NCBI GenBank assembly: GCA_001942185.1
Contig: MKJV01000063.1
Coordinates: 90,715 to 154,714 of the forward strand
Direction: 5' to 3'
Length of the DNA stretch: 64,000 nucleotides
Source: Pseudonocardia sp. CNS-004
GTDB taxonomy: Bacteria > Actinomycetota > Actinomycetes > Mycobacteriales > Pseudonocardiaceae
Of this stretch, positions 1 through 9,526 are shown in pieces; within the stretch, counting starts at the first letter, position 1; the number at the start of each line of letters is the position of its first letter. The position numbers were made by a program, and so were the translations under genes. The notes beneath the pieces are model-generated. The model did no database searches and was not told where the DNA came from. It was given only the letters and a program-made list of their open reading frames with translations.

Positions 1-105
1 CGTAGACGACTGATTCGTGCCCCGCCGTCTAATATGCGTCGCACGCATGTAGACCATCGTAAGGTTGCATGGTCGTTATAGTCAGTGATGGGCAGACTGT
101 CCGGC

Positions 106-1083
106 ATGAGGCCCTTCACCTACGTCAGAGCAACGGCGGTTCGCGATGCCGTCGCCGGCGTCGCGGACCATCCCGGGGCGACCTTCGTCTCCGGCGGCAC
201 GGATCTGCTCAACCTGATGAAGGACAGCGCGCAGATCCACGAGCACGTCGTCGACATCAACGCCCTGCCACTGGCCACCATCGACATCCAGCCGGGCGGC
301 CCCGCCCGGATCGGCGCGGTGGCTCGGATGCGGGATGTCGCCGAGCACCCCGCCGTTCGTTCGACGCTGCCGGTGCTCGCCGAGGCGCTGCTGGGATCCG
401 CCTCGCCTCAGGTGCGCAACATGGCGTCGATCGGCGGGAACCTGCTGCAACGCACCCGGTGCGGATACTTCCGCGACGCCGGCACGCCGTGCAACAAGCG
501 GGAACCGGGCAGCGGGTGCCCGGCCCTGACCGGCGAGAACCGGTGGCACGCCGTACTGGGTGGGAGCGAGCACTGCATCGCCGTGCACCCGTCCGACCTG
601 GCTGTGGCCTTGCTCGCGCTCGACGCGACGGTGATCAGCACCGGGCCCGACTGCGAGCGGCGGACTCCCCTGAACGAGTTCTACCTGTTGCCCGGACAGA
701 CGCCGGACCGGGAGAACGTGCTGAACCACGGTGAGCTGATCGTCGGCGTCGAGGTGCCGACCACTCCGCTCGCCGCCCGGTCGCGCTACCTGAAGGTGCG
801 CGACCGGGCGACGTTCGAGTTCGCTGTGGTGTCCGTCGCCGCAGCCGTCGAGCTGCGCGGGCGGCAGGTGCAGGACGTACGGCTGGCCTTCGGCGGCATC
901 GCGACCCGTCCGTGGCGCGCTTTCGCCGCCGAGGACGCGCTGCGCGGCCGGGAACTCACCGACGACGTCCTCGTCGCCGCCGCCGCGGAGGTCGTGCGCG
1001 GCGCGACCCCCCGCGAGCAGAACGCCTTCAAGACGGAGCTGGCGCAGCGGGCGACCGTCGACGTCCTCCGCGCGCTCCGCTGA
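106..1083 (+). CDS. paoB: FAD/[4Fe-4S] subunit of PaoABC-type aldehyde oxidoreductase
   Basis: Medium subunit of a molybdenum-containing aldehyde oxidoreductase; it passes electrons from the iron-sulfur subunit through FAD. The FAD-binding PCMH fold is recognisable from the GGTDLLNLMK loop near residue 35 and the SIGGNLLQ motif near residue 113. After it comes a cysteine-rich insert (RCGYFRD...PCNKREPGSGC, then EHC), which is the insert that carries the extra 4Fe-4S cluster in E. coli PaoB and is absent from ordinary xanthine dehydrogenase FAD subunits. I chose the ATG at 106 because the protein then begins MRPFTY, as in the family; an in-frame ATG at 85 would add seven residues. The frame is intact at 325 residues. 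The two partner subunits follow directly, in the order FAD, 2Fe-2S, Mo, whereas E. coli has 2Fe-2S first. Confidence 0.87.
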   Translation: MRPFTYVRATAVRDAVAGVADHPGATFVSGGTDLLNLMKDSAQIHEHVVDINALPLATIDIQPGGPARIGAVARMRDVAEHPAVRSTLPVLAEALLGSASPQVRNMASIGGNLLQRTRCGYFRDAGTPCNKREPGSGCPALTGENRWHAVLGGSEHCIAVHPSDLAVALLALDATVISTGPDCERRTPLNEFYLLPGQTPDRENVLNHGELIVGVEVPTTPLAARSRYLKVRDRATFEFAVVSVAAAVELRGRQVQDVRLAFGGIATRPWRAFAAEDALRGRELTDDVLVAAAAEVVRGATPREQNAFKTELAQRATVDVLRALR

Positions 1084-1137
1084 CCGTCCCCCCGCACTGA
1101 CGTCCGCTCCCCCGAAACCGCAAGAACAGGAGAACCG

Positions 1138-1716
1138 ATGCCGGTCGAGATCTCGAGGAGGACCGTGCTCATCACGGCGGGTGCCGTCACGGCCGTCGCC
1201 GCCGTGCCGGTGACGTGGACGGTGATCGAGGGTGCGGCGCCACCACCAGCCGGGTCGTCCACCGCGGAGGTGACGCTCACCGTCAACGGGACCGTGCACC
1301 GCCGGACGGTGGAGGCGCGCGTGACGCTGCTGGACGCGCTGCGCGAACAGCTCGGCCTGACCGGCACGAAGAAGGGATGCGACCGCGGCGAGTGCGGCGC
1401 CTGCACGGTCATCGTCGACGGGAACCGGATCAAGTCCTGCCTCACGCTCGCCGTGATGCGGGACGGCAGCGAGGTCACCACCGTGGAGGGGCTGGCCGAC
1501 GGCGACGACCTGCACCCGATGCAGGAGGCGTTCATCGAGCACGACGCATTCCAGTGCGGGTTCTGCACCTCCGGGCAACTCATGTCGGCCGTCGCGCTCG
1601 TCGAGGAGGGGCACGCCGGGTCGGCCGAGGAGATCCGCGAGTGGATGAGCGGGAACCTCTGCCGCTGCGGTTGCTACCCCGGGATCGTCGCGGCGGTCGG
1701 CGAGGCGTCCCGGTGA
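1138..1716 (+). CDS. paoA: [2Fe-2S] subunit of PaoABC-type aldehyde oxidoreductase, Tat-exported
   Basis: Small electron-transfer subunit. The N-terminus has a twin-arginine motif (SRRTVLI) followed by a hydrophobic stretch to about residue 28, so the enzyme is expected to be exported folded, as for E. coli PaoA. The N-terminal plant-type ferredoxin domain has GCDRGECGACTV and a later KSC (first 2Fe-2S cluster). The C-terminal helical domain has QCGFCTSGQ and CRCG (second cluster). An AGGAG stands just before the ATG at 1138. The frame is intact at 192 residues, and the stop overlaps the GTG start of paoC (GTGA), so translation is probably coupled. No XdhC/PaoD-type chaperone gene, needed by E. 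coli PaoC, is visible in the window. Confidence 0.9.
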   Translation: MPVEISRRTVLITAGAVTAVAAVPVTWTVIEGAAPPPAGSSTAEVTLTVNGTVHRRTVEARVTLLDALREQLGLTGTKKGCDRGECGACTVIVDGNRIKSCLTLAVMRDGSEVTTVEGLADGDDLHPMQEAFIEHDAFQCGFCTSGQLMSAVALVEEGHAGSAEEIREWMSGNLCRCGCYPGIVAAVGEASR

Positions 1717-3911
1717 GCGCCCCGGTAGGCGGCATCGTCGGCGCCCCGGTCCGCAGGGTCGACGCGCGGGCGAAGGTCACGGGCACCGCGACCTACGCCG
1801 CGGATGCGCCGGTCGCCGGTGCGCTGCACGGCGTGCTGGTGCTCAGCACCATCGCGCGCGGGCGGGTCACCGCCATCGACACCGGCGCCGCCGAGTCCGC
1901 CCCGGGCGTGATCGCCGTGCTCACCCACCTCACCATCCGCGGTTGACGGTCCCGCCGCCCACTGCCGCCTACTTCAAGCGGTACCTGCCCCTGCAGGACG
2001 ACCGCATCCACCACAACGGCCAGCCGATCGCGTACGTGGTGGCCGAGACGCTGGAGCAGGCCCAGGAAGCCGCGACGCTCGTGACGGCATCCTACGCGGC
2101 CGAGCCGCCCGAGGGTGTCGTCACCGAGGCCATGCGCCAGTCCTACATCCCACCCGACGGCCCCGGCGGGGAGAACGAGATCGTGCGCGGGGACATCACC
2201 GCGGGGTTCGCCGGCGCGGACGTGCGGATCGACGTCGAGTTCACCACCCGATGCACCACCACAACCCGATCGAGCCCTCCGCAACCACGGCGTCGTGGGA
2301 CGGGCGGACGCTCACGCTGCACGAGTCCACCCAGGGCATCAGCCGGAGCCAGGCGGCGGTGGCCGCTGCACTGGGCATCCCACCGGCCGACGTCGTCGTC
2401 CTGTCCCCGTTCGTCGGTGGCGGTTTCGGGGCGAAGGGGCCGGTCTGGCCGCACACCGTGCTGACCGCGGCCGTCGCGCGAGAGCTGCGCCGCCCGGTGA
2501 AGCTGGTGCTGTCCCGCGCCCAGACCTACACCTCCAACGGCCACCGGGCGGCGGCGCACCAGCGCGTCGTCCTGGGCGCGACGCGCGACGGGCGGCTCAC
2601 CGCGATCGAGCACGTCACGACCCAGCAGGTGTCGCGCACCGACGAAACGCTGTTCAACAGCAGCGAGTCCACGTACCTGCTCTACGCGGTCCCGAACATG
2701 CGCATCGCCCAGCAGGTCGTCCGGCTGGACCTGCCCACGCAGAGCTTCATGCGCTCCCCGGAGGCCATCGCCAGCCACGGGCTGGAGTGCGCGCTCGACG
2801 AGCTGGCCACCGAGCTCGGGCTCGATCCACTCGACGTGCGGCTGCGCAACTACGCCGAGGTCGACCCGGGGACGGGCGCCCCGTTCGGCAGCAAGGAGCT
2901 GCGGGAGTGCTACCGCCGCGGGGCCGAGACCTTCGGGTGGGCCGGGCGCGACCCACGGCCGGGGTCGATGACCGACGGCGACCTGCTGATCGGCTGGGGC
3001 ATGGCCACCGCCGGGCACACCGCGGGCGACCGGCCGGGCTCGGGAGCTCGGCTGACCCTCGACGTCGACGGCACCGTGCTCGTCCAGTGCGGGACCCACG
3101 ACATCGGGACCGGCACCTACACGGTGATGTCGCAGATCGCGGCCCAGTCGCTGGGCGTGCCGCTGGACGCGGTGCGGTTCGAGCTCGGCGACACACGCTT
3201 CCCGGCCGCGGATCCGGCGGGCGCATCGGCGACCGTGCCCAGCGTGGGCAGCGCGGTGAACCGGGCCGCCCGCTCCGCTCGCGAGGCCTTGATCGAGGTG
3301 GCGGTGGCCGATCCCGGCTCGCCGCTGCACGCCGTCCCCGCCGACCGCGTCCAGGCCGCAGACGGACAGCTGTTCGTCACCGACGATCCCGGCCGGCGGA
3401 TCGACGTCCGGTCGCTGATGGCGCAGCACGGCCGGCCGCTGGTGATCACCAGTGAGCCCGCTCCCGCGCCGCCCGGCTTCTCGACCGGCGCGGTCTTCGT
3501 CGAGGTGAGCGTCGACCCGCGGCTGGGCCGGGTACGGGTGCGCCGGATCGTGGGCGTGTACGACCCGGGGACCGTCCTCAACTTCCGCACGGCCCGCAGC
3601 CAGGCGATCGGGGGCGCGGTCTGGGCCGTCGGGTTCACCCTGACCGAACACACGGTCCTCGACCGCAACCTCGTCCGGGTCGTCAACCCGAACCTGTCGA
3701 CCTACCTGCTCCCGGTGAACGCCGACATCCCCGATGTCGAGATCGACTTCATCGATGTGCCCGACGCCCACGCCGCCGACGCGCTCGGCGCACGCGGGTT
3801 CGGCGAGACCCCCATGACGGGGGTGACGGCCGCGATCGCCAACGCGATCCACCACGCCACCGGCCGCCGCATCCGCGACCTGCCGATCACGCAGGACGCC
3901 TGCTGTTGTGA
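1713..3911 (+). CDS. paoC: Molybdopterin-binding subunit of PaoABC-type aldehyde oxidoreductase (frame broken)
   Basis: Catalytic subunit that holds the molybdenum cytosine dinucleotide cofactor and oxidises aldehydes. It starts at GTG 1713, overlapping the paoA stop. Recognisable segments are RRVDARAKVTGTATY at the N-terminus, GGGFGAKG near residue 235, the SFMRSPE segment, and GARGFGETPMTG near the C-terminus with the catalytic Glu. The reading frame breaks near 1935, 2247 and 3896. At each place one C inserted into a C run restores the family sequence: IPRL, TTPMHHHNP and the terminal DALLL. The restored stop is TGA at 3911, giving about 733 residues, close to E. coli PaoC; the unrestored frame would run on to 3960 through junk. 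I therefore treat it as an intact gene with sequence errors, though real inactivation cannot be excluded. Confidence 0.85.
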
Positions 3912-4270
3912 CCCGTCGTGCTGGTCTCGATGGAGGCGATGCCGCAGCCGAGCGCAGTGATCGGGCGCTACGCCAGGGCGATCCCTCGGGTTCCCGACAC
4001 GTACTCGAGGAGGGAGACCGACGATGCCCTCTCCGATCCCCCCGGTGGCCCGTTCCCCGTGGTCAGCGCTCACGCGGGCGACCACGACGAGCGCGATGTG
4101 AGCCACGTCCGGTCACACCGAAGCCGCGCCCGCCGCGAGCGTCGGAGAGGGCCTCGATCTCACGGCCCCCGGTATGGCCAGTGACGTTGACATCGATACC
4201 GCGCGGAGGCGCCCCGGCGTCGCTCGGGTGACGTAGGCACGGACGGTGTCTCTCCACCCCCCAGGACGAT
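3912..4270. other. Intergenic stretch between convergent paoC and LysR
   Basis: About 360 bases lie between the restored paoC stop and the stop of the opposing LysR gene. I see no conserved protein in any frame and no clear GC hairpin followed by T residues. The short open frames here have the arginine-rich composition typical of antisense or random high-GC sequence. Confidence 0.5.
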
Positions 4271-5178
4271 TCAGGGTGACAGCCGGACCGGACCGAGGTC
4301 GCGGGCCAGCGCGACGAAGCGCTCCGCCACGGGCGACGGCGGCCGGTCGGGCACGGCCAGCGCCAGCTCGATCGGCGGGCCCGCCGGGACCAGCCGGGCG
4401 AAGGTCACGTCGCGCGGCCCGCGTCCGGCGACCGAGGCCGGTACGACGGCCACGCCGTACCCGGCGGCGACGAGGCCGACCACGGTGTCCACGTCGACGG
4501 CCTCCTGTGCCACCCGCGGCTCGAAACCGACCGCTCGGCACCGGGCCGTGACCGTCTCGTGCAGGCCGGCACCGAGACGGCGCGGGTTGCGCACGAACGG
4601 GTCGTCCCGCAATGCCGACAGCCGGACCGCGGACCGCCCGGCCAGGCGATGCCCCGGCGGCAGCACCGCGACCAGCTCCTCCCGCGCGACTGCGATCAGC
4701 TCGAGCTCCCGGGCACCGGGATCTGGCAGCGGCGGGCGCAGGAACCCGACGTCGAGGGTGCCGGTCCGCAGCCGTTCCACCTGCTCGGCGGTGGTGAGCT
4801 CGGCGAAGGCGACGGTGACCGCGGGAAACCGCTCACGGAAGGCCCGCAGCAGGCGCGGCAGCGGCGCGCTCAGCGCGGACCCGACGGTGCCGATGGCGAG
4901 GGTCCCGTGCTCCCCGCGCCCCGCCGCCCGCGCCCGATCGGCCGCCGCGTCCAGCCGCTGCAGCGCCGCGCGGCCGCCGCGAGGAACGCCGCACCGGCCG
5001 AGGTCGGTGCCACGTTGCGGCTGTCCCGATCGAACAGCCGCACACCGAGATCGCGTTCCAGTGCTGCCACCTGCTGGCTGATCTGCGACTGCGCGATATT
5101 CAGGGACACGGCGGCCCGGCCGAAGTGCAGGTGCTCCGCGACCGCCGACGCGGCCCGCAACCAGCGGATCTCCATCAT
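4271..5178 (-). CDS. LysR-family transcriptional regulator (frame broken)
   Basis: DNA-binding activator or repressor of the LysR family. The N-terminal winged helix is clear: MEIRWLRAASAVAEHLHFGRAA followed by SQISQQVAALERDLGVRLFDR. The C-terminal effector-binding domain runs from about residue 90 to the end (RLRTGTLDVGFLRPP, GVAVVPASV). The frame breaks near 4972; one added C in the run there gives LAAARAALQRL and joins the two parts into about 302 residues, a normal family length. Start candidates are the adjacent ATGs at 5178 and 5175. It is divergent from the SDR gene at 5281 and a 14-bp perfect palindrome lies between them, so the SDR is the likely target. Confidence 0.85.
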
Positions 5179-5186
5179 AAGAGATT

Positions 5187-5200
5187 ACTGATCGATCAGT
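5187..5200. promoter_or_regulatory. Perfect 14-bp palindrome, probable LysR operator
   Basis: ACTGATCGATCAGT is a perfect inverted repeat located 9 bases upstream of the LysR start and 81 bases upstream of the divergent SDR start. Position and symmetry suit a LysR-type recognition site serving both promoters. The assignment to this regulator is inference. Confidence 0.6.
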
Positions 5201-5280
5201 CGCATTTCATCATCCGAGCGGCATCGATCGACGAGCCACGACACGGTGGGTGGGTACGTGCCCCGACATCGAGGAGTTCC

Positions 5281-6003
5281 ATGCGCACCGCCGTCGTCAC
5301 CGGAGCAGGCACCGGTATCGGCCGCGCCATCGCCGTCGCGCTGCATGCCGACGGTCACCACGTCGTCGTCACCGGGCGGCGGCCGGACCCGTTGGAGAAA
5401 CTCGTCGCCGAGCTGGGCGGCGCAGCCGCCGCCGTCCCGTTCGACGCGTCGGATCCCGCCGCCGTCGAGGCCGCCCTCGACCGACTGCCCGGACACGTCG
5501 ACGTCCTGGTCAACAACGCCGGCGGCAACACCGACTTCGACCGGGACGCCCCTGCGGGCCTCGCCGCGGTCGCCTCGGCCTGGCGCGCGAACCTGAACGC
5601 GAACCTGTTGTCCGCGGTGCTCGTCACCACCGCCCTGCGGGAACGGCTGCGGGCCGGCGGCGCGGTCGTGCACATCGGATCGATCGCCGCGGACAAGGGA
5701 GCCGGAGCCTACGGCGCGGCCAAGGCCGGCCTCGCGTCCTGGACCGTCGACCTGGCACTGCGGCTCGGGCCGGACGGCATCACCGTCAACACCGTCGCCC
5801 CCGGCTACGTCGCGGGCACCGAGTTCTTCCGGGACCGGCTCACGAGAGAACGCCGGTCAGCCCTGATCGAGGCCGCCGCCACCCGGCAGGCGAGCACCCC
5901 CGACGACATCGCCGCAATGGTCGCGTTCCTCGCCTCACCCGGCGCTCGGCAGATCACCGGCCAATGCGTCGCCGTCAACGGCGGCGAGCGCACCACCCGC
6001 TGA
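5281..6003 (+). CDS. SDR-family NAD(P)-dependent oxidoreductase (FabG-like)
   Basis: Classical short-chain dehydrogenase/reductase of 240 residues in an intact frame. It has the cofactor motif TGAGTGIG near residue 7, NNAGG near residue 80, the catalytic Ser in HIGSIAADK and the catalytic YxxxK in YGAAK, then PGYVAG and a C-terminal ITGQCVAVNGG typical of the FabG type. A GAGGAG stands at the right distance before the ATG at 5281. It is transcribed away from the LysR gene and is its likely target. The substrate cannot be read from the sequence. The 287 bases that follow, up to the opposing TetR gene, hold no recognisable gene. Confidence 0.88.
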   Translation: MRTAVVTGAGTGIGRAIAVALHADGHHVVVTGRRPDPLEKLVAELGGAAAAVPFDASDPAAVEAALDRLPGHVDVLVNNAGGNTDFDRDAPAGLAAVASAWRANLNANLLSAVLVTTALRERLRAGGAVVHIGSIAADKGAGAYGAAKAGLASWTVDLALRLGPDGITVNTVAPGYVAGTEFFRDRLTRERRSALIEAAATRQASTPDDIAAMVAFLASPGARQITGQCVAVNGGERTTR

Positions 6004-6290
6004 CCGCTGCAACATCCCCTTGCGCTGCATCCGGGGCTCCCACAACCGACACGGCGGGATCATGCAGCACGTCCTCCGCACCCTGCTGACCAGCGCCTGG
6101 GAGGGCGAGCACTGGACGGCATCGAGGCCATGGCCGGGTCCTCGACCGAGGAACTAGATGCGGGTCGCGCTCGCCTCTCATGCGCTGGTCGTAGATCTGA
6201 GGGCTCGAGTCCCGCTGGGACACGCCCATGGGATGCGAGCGTGAGCGCACCGGGGCGACGACGCGAAACCCTCGGCGGCGTAGCGGCGGA

Positions 6291-6938
6291 TCAGCCGCCC
6301 TGCGGCGGGGTGACCCCGGTTCTTCGCAGGTGGGAGCGGACGGCGCGGCCGGCCACGGGGCCCAGCTCGTCCACTGCGGCGACGAGCGCGGCGAGCTGCT
6401 CGAGGGCGCCGAAGGCGGCGTCCGCTCCGGCGACGTCGACGCCCTCGTAGAGCTGGAGGCCGACGAAGGCCGCCGAGATCGCCTTCGCGAGCCCGGCGAC
6501 GTCCACGAGCCCACCGAGCGGAGTCCCGCCCAGCACGCGCTTCAGCACCTTCTCGATCTCGTCGGTCCAGAGCGCGAGGCCGGCGGCAGCCGCGGGGGCG
6601 AGGCGTGGGTGCGCCTGCGCACCGGCGAGCAGTTGTGCCAGCGCGGCGACGTGGCCGCCGGCTCGCTCGGTGGTGTGCAGCTCGCGGCCGAGATCGAGCA
6701 GCTCGCGGACGGTGCGTACGCCGTCGAGGCGCTCCCGGTACGTGGCGACGCGCTGCTCGGCACCGTGCCGGCAGGCCGCCACCAGGAGCTCGTCGACGGT
6801 GCCGAAGTGGTAGAAGACCAGCGCCTGGTTGACACCGGCCGCGGCGGCGATGGTGCGGGCGGATGCTCCGGCGATGCCGTGCTCGACCAGCGAGGCGAGA
6901 GCCCCCGCCACGAGCTTCGACCGGGTGCTGCCGGTCAT
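6291..6938 (-). CDS. TetR-family transcriptional regulator
   Basis: One-component repressor of 215 residues. The N-terminal TetR helix-turn-helix is clear (RTIAAAAGVNQALVFYHFGTVDELL), followed by an all-helical ligand domain. The start overlaps the stop of the upstream DUF4166 gene by ATGA. It is therefore the third gene of the sigma factor, DUF4166, TetR operon and is probably controlled from the sigma-factor promoter. Confidence 0.88.
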   Translation of the reverse strand: MTGSTRSKLVAGALASLVEHGIAGASARTIAAAAGVNQALVFYHFGTVDELLVAACRHGAEQRVATYRERLDGVRTVRELLDLGRELHTTERAGGHVAALAQLLAGAQAHPRLAPAAAAGLALWTDEIEKVLKRVLGGTPLGGLVDVAGLAKAISAAFVGLQLYEGVDVAGADAAFGALEQLAALVAAVDELGPVAGRAVRSHLRRTGVTPPQGG

Positions 6939-7459
6939 CCGCGCGCCTCCTCGCGCAGCGGACGCAGCCCGGCCCGGATGCCGAGGTCGGTGGCGCCGTG
7001 GAACTCGGCCGAGAAGCTGCCCTCGTAGCCGAAGAGGGGGCCGAGCCGGCGGTTCGCCACCGAGACCTGGATGCGGAAGCAGCCGGCGGTGTCGTCGTAC
7101 GACTCGCGGACCACCGCGTCCCCGGCGATCAGCTCCGGCACGCGGAGATCGACCCGTCGTTCCACGCGGTCGGGCGGCCGGCGCAGGCAGCGCCGGCTCG
7201 ACGGGGTGGTCGGCAGCGTGGGGAGGGTGACCGCCGCGGCCGCGGCAGCGACTGCGAGCAGGGGGTGCGCCTGCCCTGCGACCGCGATCGCCGCCACCCG
7301 CGCGGCCGCCTCCGCGAGGCCGTTTCGCAGCGACCGCTCGGGCGTGATGTCACGCTCGCACCACAGCCGCAGCCGGTCGAACGACCAGCGGGTGCCCCAG
7401 GCCATCAGCGGCCGGAAGGTGAGCCGGTCCACCAGGCGGCCCACACGGCCCCAGGCCAT
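6935..7459 (-). CDS. DUF4166 domain protein
   Basis: Protein of 174 residues, intact. The C-terminal part (GPLFGYEGSFSAEFH) resembles the DUF4166 family, which has no assigned reaction and is often found in or next to actinomycete oxidoreductase and membrane-redox operons. I start it at the ATG at 7459, two bases after the sigma-factor stop; a GTG at 7465 overlapping that stop is an alternative. It lies between a sigma factor and a TetR gene and is translationally coupled to the latter. The function is unknown; the family call rests on the C-terminal motif alone. Confidence 0.6.
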   Translation of the reverse strand: MAWGRVGRLVDRLTFRPLMAWGTRWSFDRLRLWCERDITPERSLRNGLAEAAARVAAIAVAGQAHPLLAVAAAAAAVTLPTLPTTPSSRRCLRRPPDRVERRVDLRVPELIAGDAVVRESYDDTAGCFRIQVSVANRRLGPLFGYEGSFSAEFHGATDLGIRAGLRPLREEARG

Positions 7460-7461
7460 GA

Positions 7462-8394
7462 TCACCTCAGCGTGAGTGCGGTCTCGGATGCGATGCGGGT
7501 CAGCTTCTGGGGGTTGCGGACGTAGTAGAGGCCGGTGATGCGGGCGTGCTCGACGCGGACTGCTATGACGCCGTCGATCTCGCCGTTCACCCGTAACACG
7601 ATCGCCGGGTTGCCGTTGACCACCGTGTGGATGCTGGTGAGCGCCACTTGGGCCTTGCCGAGCCCGCCGACGATGAAACGGGCGACCCTGTCTGCGCCGC
7701 TGATCGGGCGCGGCGCGGCCTGCTTGACGCCACCCCCGTCGCTGATCAGGACGACCTCGGGGGCGAGCACGTCGAGAAGGCCCTGCAGGTCCCCGGTTTC
7801 GAACGCGCGCTGGAAGGACTCCAGAGCCGCACGGGCCTGGCTGGAGGAGACCACCTCGCGAGGGCGGCGGGCGTCGACGTGCCGGCGGGCGCGGTGGGCG
7901 ATCTGACGGACGGCCGCGGTGTTCTTGCCGACGGCGGCCGCGATCTCCTCGTAGCCGACGTGGAAGGCCTCGCGCAGCACGAAAACGGCGCGTTCGGTCG
8001 GCGACAACGTCTCGAGGACGATCATCAGCGCCATTGACACGCTCTCCGCGAGCTCGACGTCCTCGGCCGCGTCCGGTGCCGTGAGGAGCGGCTCGGGCAG
8101 CCAGGGGCCGACGTACGCCTCCTTGCGGCGCCTCATCGTGCGCAGCCGGTCGAGCGACCGCCGGGTGGTGATCCGGACCAGGTAGGCCCGCTGGTCGTGC
8201 ACCTGCTCCAGATCGACCTTCATCCACCGCAGCCACGTTTCCTGCAGGACGTCCTCGGCGTCGGCCGCCGATCCCAGCATCTCGTAGGCGACGGTGAAGA
8301 GCAGGTTGCGGTGGGCGACGAACGCATCGGTGGCGCGGTCCGCCCCGCCGCCACCGGCGCGCGGCCCGTTTGCGCCGGTCGCCGGCTCGCTCAT
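7462..8394 (-). CDS. ECF41-type (SigJ-like) RNA polymerase sigma factor with SnoaL-like C-terminal domain
   Basis: Extracytoplasmic-function sigma factor of 310 residues. Region 2 is seen in HRNLLFTVAYEMLGSAADAEDVLQETWLRW and region 4 in LSPTERAVFVLREAFHVGYEEIAAAVGK. The C-terminal third is a SnoaL/NTF2-like extension with the DGGGVKQ segment characteristic of ECF41 sigma factors, where it replaces an anti-sigma factor and tunes activity. The ATG at 8394 has AGGAG eight bases upstream. ECF41 genes usually sit beside an oxidoreductase, epimerase or carboxymuconolactone decarboxylase gene that they control. Here the neighbour is the divergent SDR at 8589. The gene carries its own consensus promoter (8440-8466). 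Confidence 0.92.
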   Translation of the reverse strand: MSEPATGANGPRAGGGGADRATDAFVAHRNLLFTVAYEMLGSAADAEDVLQETWLRWMKVDLEQVHDQRAYLVRITTRRSLDRLRTMRRRKEAYVGPWLPEPLLTAPDAAEDVELAESVSMALMIVLETLSPTERAVFVLREAFHVGYEEIAAAVGKNTAAVRQIAHRARRHVDARRPREVVSSSQARAALESFQRAFETGDLQGLLDVLAPEVVLISDGGGVKQAAPRPISGADRVARFIVGGLGKAQVALTSIHTVVNGNPAIVLRVNGEIDGVIAVRVEHARITGLYYVRNPQKLTRIASETALTLR

Positions 8395-8439
8395 CGCCCA
8401 CTCCTGCCTGTTCGCCGTCAACTGCTGCCCCACGCACAG

Positions 8440-8466
8440 GACGCCGGCCCTCGCCGCCGTGTGACA
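8440..8466 (-). promoter_or_regulatory. ECF41-type autoregulatory promoter
   Basis: On the minus strand TGTCACA (8466-8460), a 16-base spacer and CGTC (8443-8440) reproduce the published ECF41 consensus of TGTCACA, 16 bases, CGTC. It lies 46 bases before the sigma-factor start. A divergent CGTCACA occurs at 8486-8492 facing the SDR gene, but I find no good CGTC at the required distance from it. Confidence 0.75.
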
Positions 8467-8588
8467 CCCCACGATCAGTGGCGTACGTCACAGGATCGCA
8501 CCGTCACGGGACGCAGATGGCAGGCGCCCCATGGTCGCCGCGCCGGCGATCAACGATCAACGAACCTCAGAAGGAACGGAAAGACACG

Positions 8589-9388
8589 ATGAGCAAGGTC
8601 TGGCTCGTTACCGGTTCATCCCGCGGCCTCGGCCGCAACTTCGTCGAGGCCGCTCTGTCCCGGGGCGACAAGGTGGCCGCGACCGCCCGGAACACCGAAA
8701 GCCTCGACGACCTGGTCGCCGCCCATGGCGAGGCGGTGCTCCCCATCGAGCTGGACGTCACCGACAAGGCCGCCGCCTTCGACGGCGTCGAGCGGGCCAA
8801 GGAGCACTTCGGCCGCCTGGACGTCGTCGTGAACAACGCCGGCTACGCGCAGATCGGCGCGATCGAGGAGCTGACCGAGCAGCAACTGCGTGCCCAGCTG
8901 GAGACCAACCTGTTCGGCGCGATGTGGGTGATCCAGAGCGCGCTGCCCCACCTGCGCGAACAGGGTGCCGGGCACATCATCCAGATCTCCTCGGCCGCCG
9001 GGCTCCTCGCGATGCCGCTCGGCGGTGCCTACCAGATCTCCAAGTGGGCCGTGGAGGCGCTGAACGAATCCCTGGCCCACGAGGTCGCCGACTTCGGCAT
9101 CAAGGTCACCGTGGTCGAACCCGCCGGTTTCGCCACCAGGTCGGGCAAGAACCCTGATCCTCTCGCCAACGGCACATGGCCGAGGCCAACCCGGCCTACG
9201 ACGGTCTCCGCCGGCGCCTCGCGGGATTCGCGGGGAGCCAGCCCGCCGGCGACCCGGCCGCCGCGGCGCAGGCACTCCTCAAGATCGTCGACTCCGACGA
9301 CCCGCCCTTGCGGGTGCTCTTCGGCCAGGGCTTCTACCCGATGCTCCAGCAGGTCTACGCCGACCGGCTCAAGACCTGGGCCGACTGA
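8589..9388 (+). CDS. SDR-family oxidoreductase, probable ECF41 target (frame broken)
   Basis: Short-chain dehydrogenase of about 266 residues. Motifs are TGSSRGLGRNF at the N-terminus, NNAGYAQIGAIEEL near residue 80, the catalytic Ser in QISSAAG and YQISK as the active-site YxxxK. The frame breaks near 9173: one G added to GG gives PLANGHMAEANPAYDGLRRRL and continues to a normal C-terminus ending at 9388. A GAAGGAAC precedes the ATG at 8589. Divergence from the ECF41 sigma factor matches the usual pairing of this sigma group with an oxidoreductase. The substrate is unknown. Confidence 0.88.
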
Positions 9389-9526
9389 CAGGACCTGTCG
9401 GCGGAGGCTCACGGCGGGCTCGATCACGATCGGTGACCCCGTCTCGTCGAACACATCGGATTGGTCAGACGCGGAGGTCGGTTCGACGCCAACAGCCGCC
9501 ATCCGCACCAGGCAGAGAGAAGCGGA

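Noticed and set aside
1713..3960. Programmed ribosomal frameshifting as explanation of the breaks in paoC and other genes
   Set aside because: No slippery heptamers with downstream structures were seen, the breaks affect genes of all kinds, and they are explained by single losses in C/G runs.
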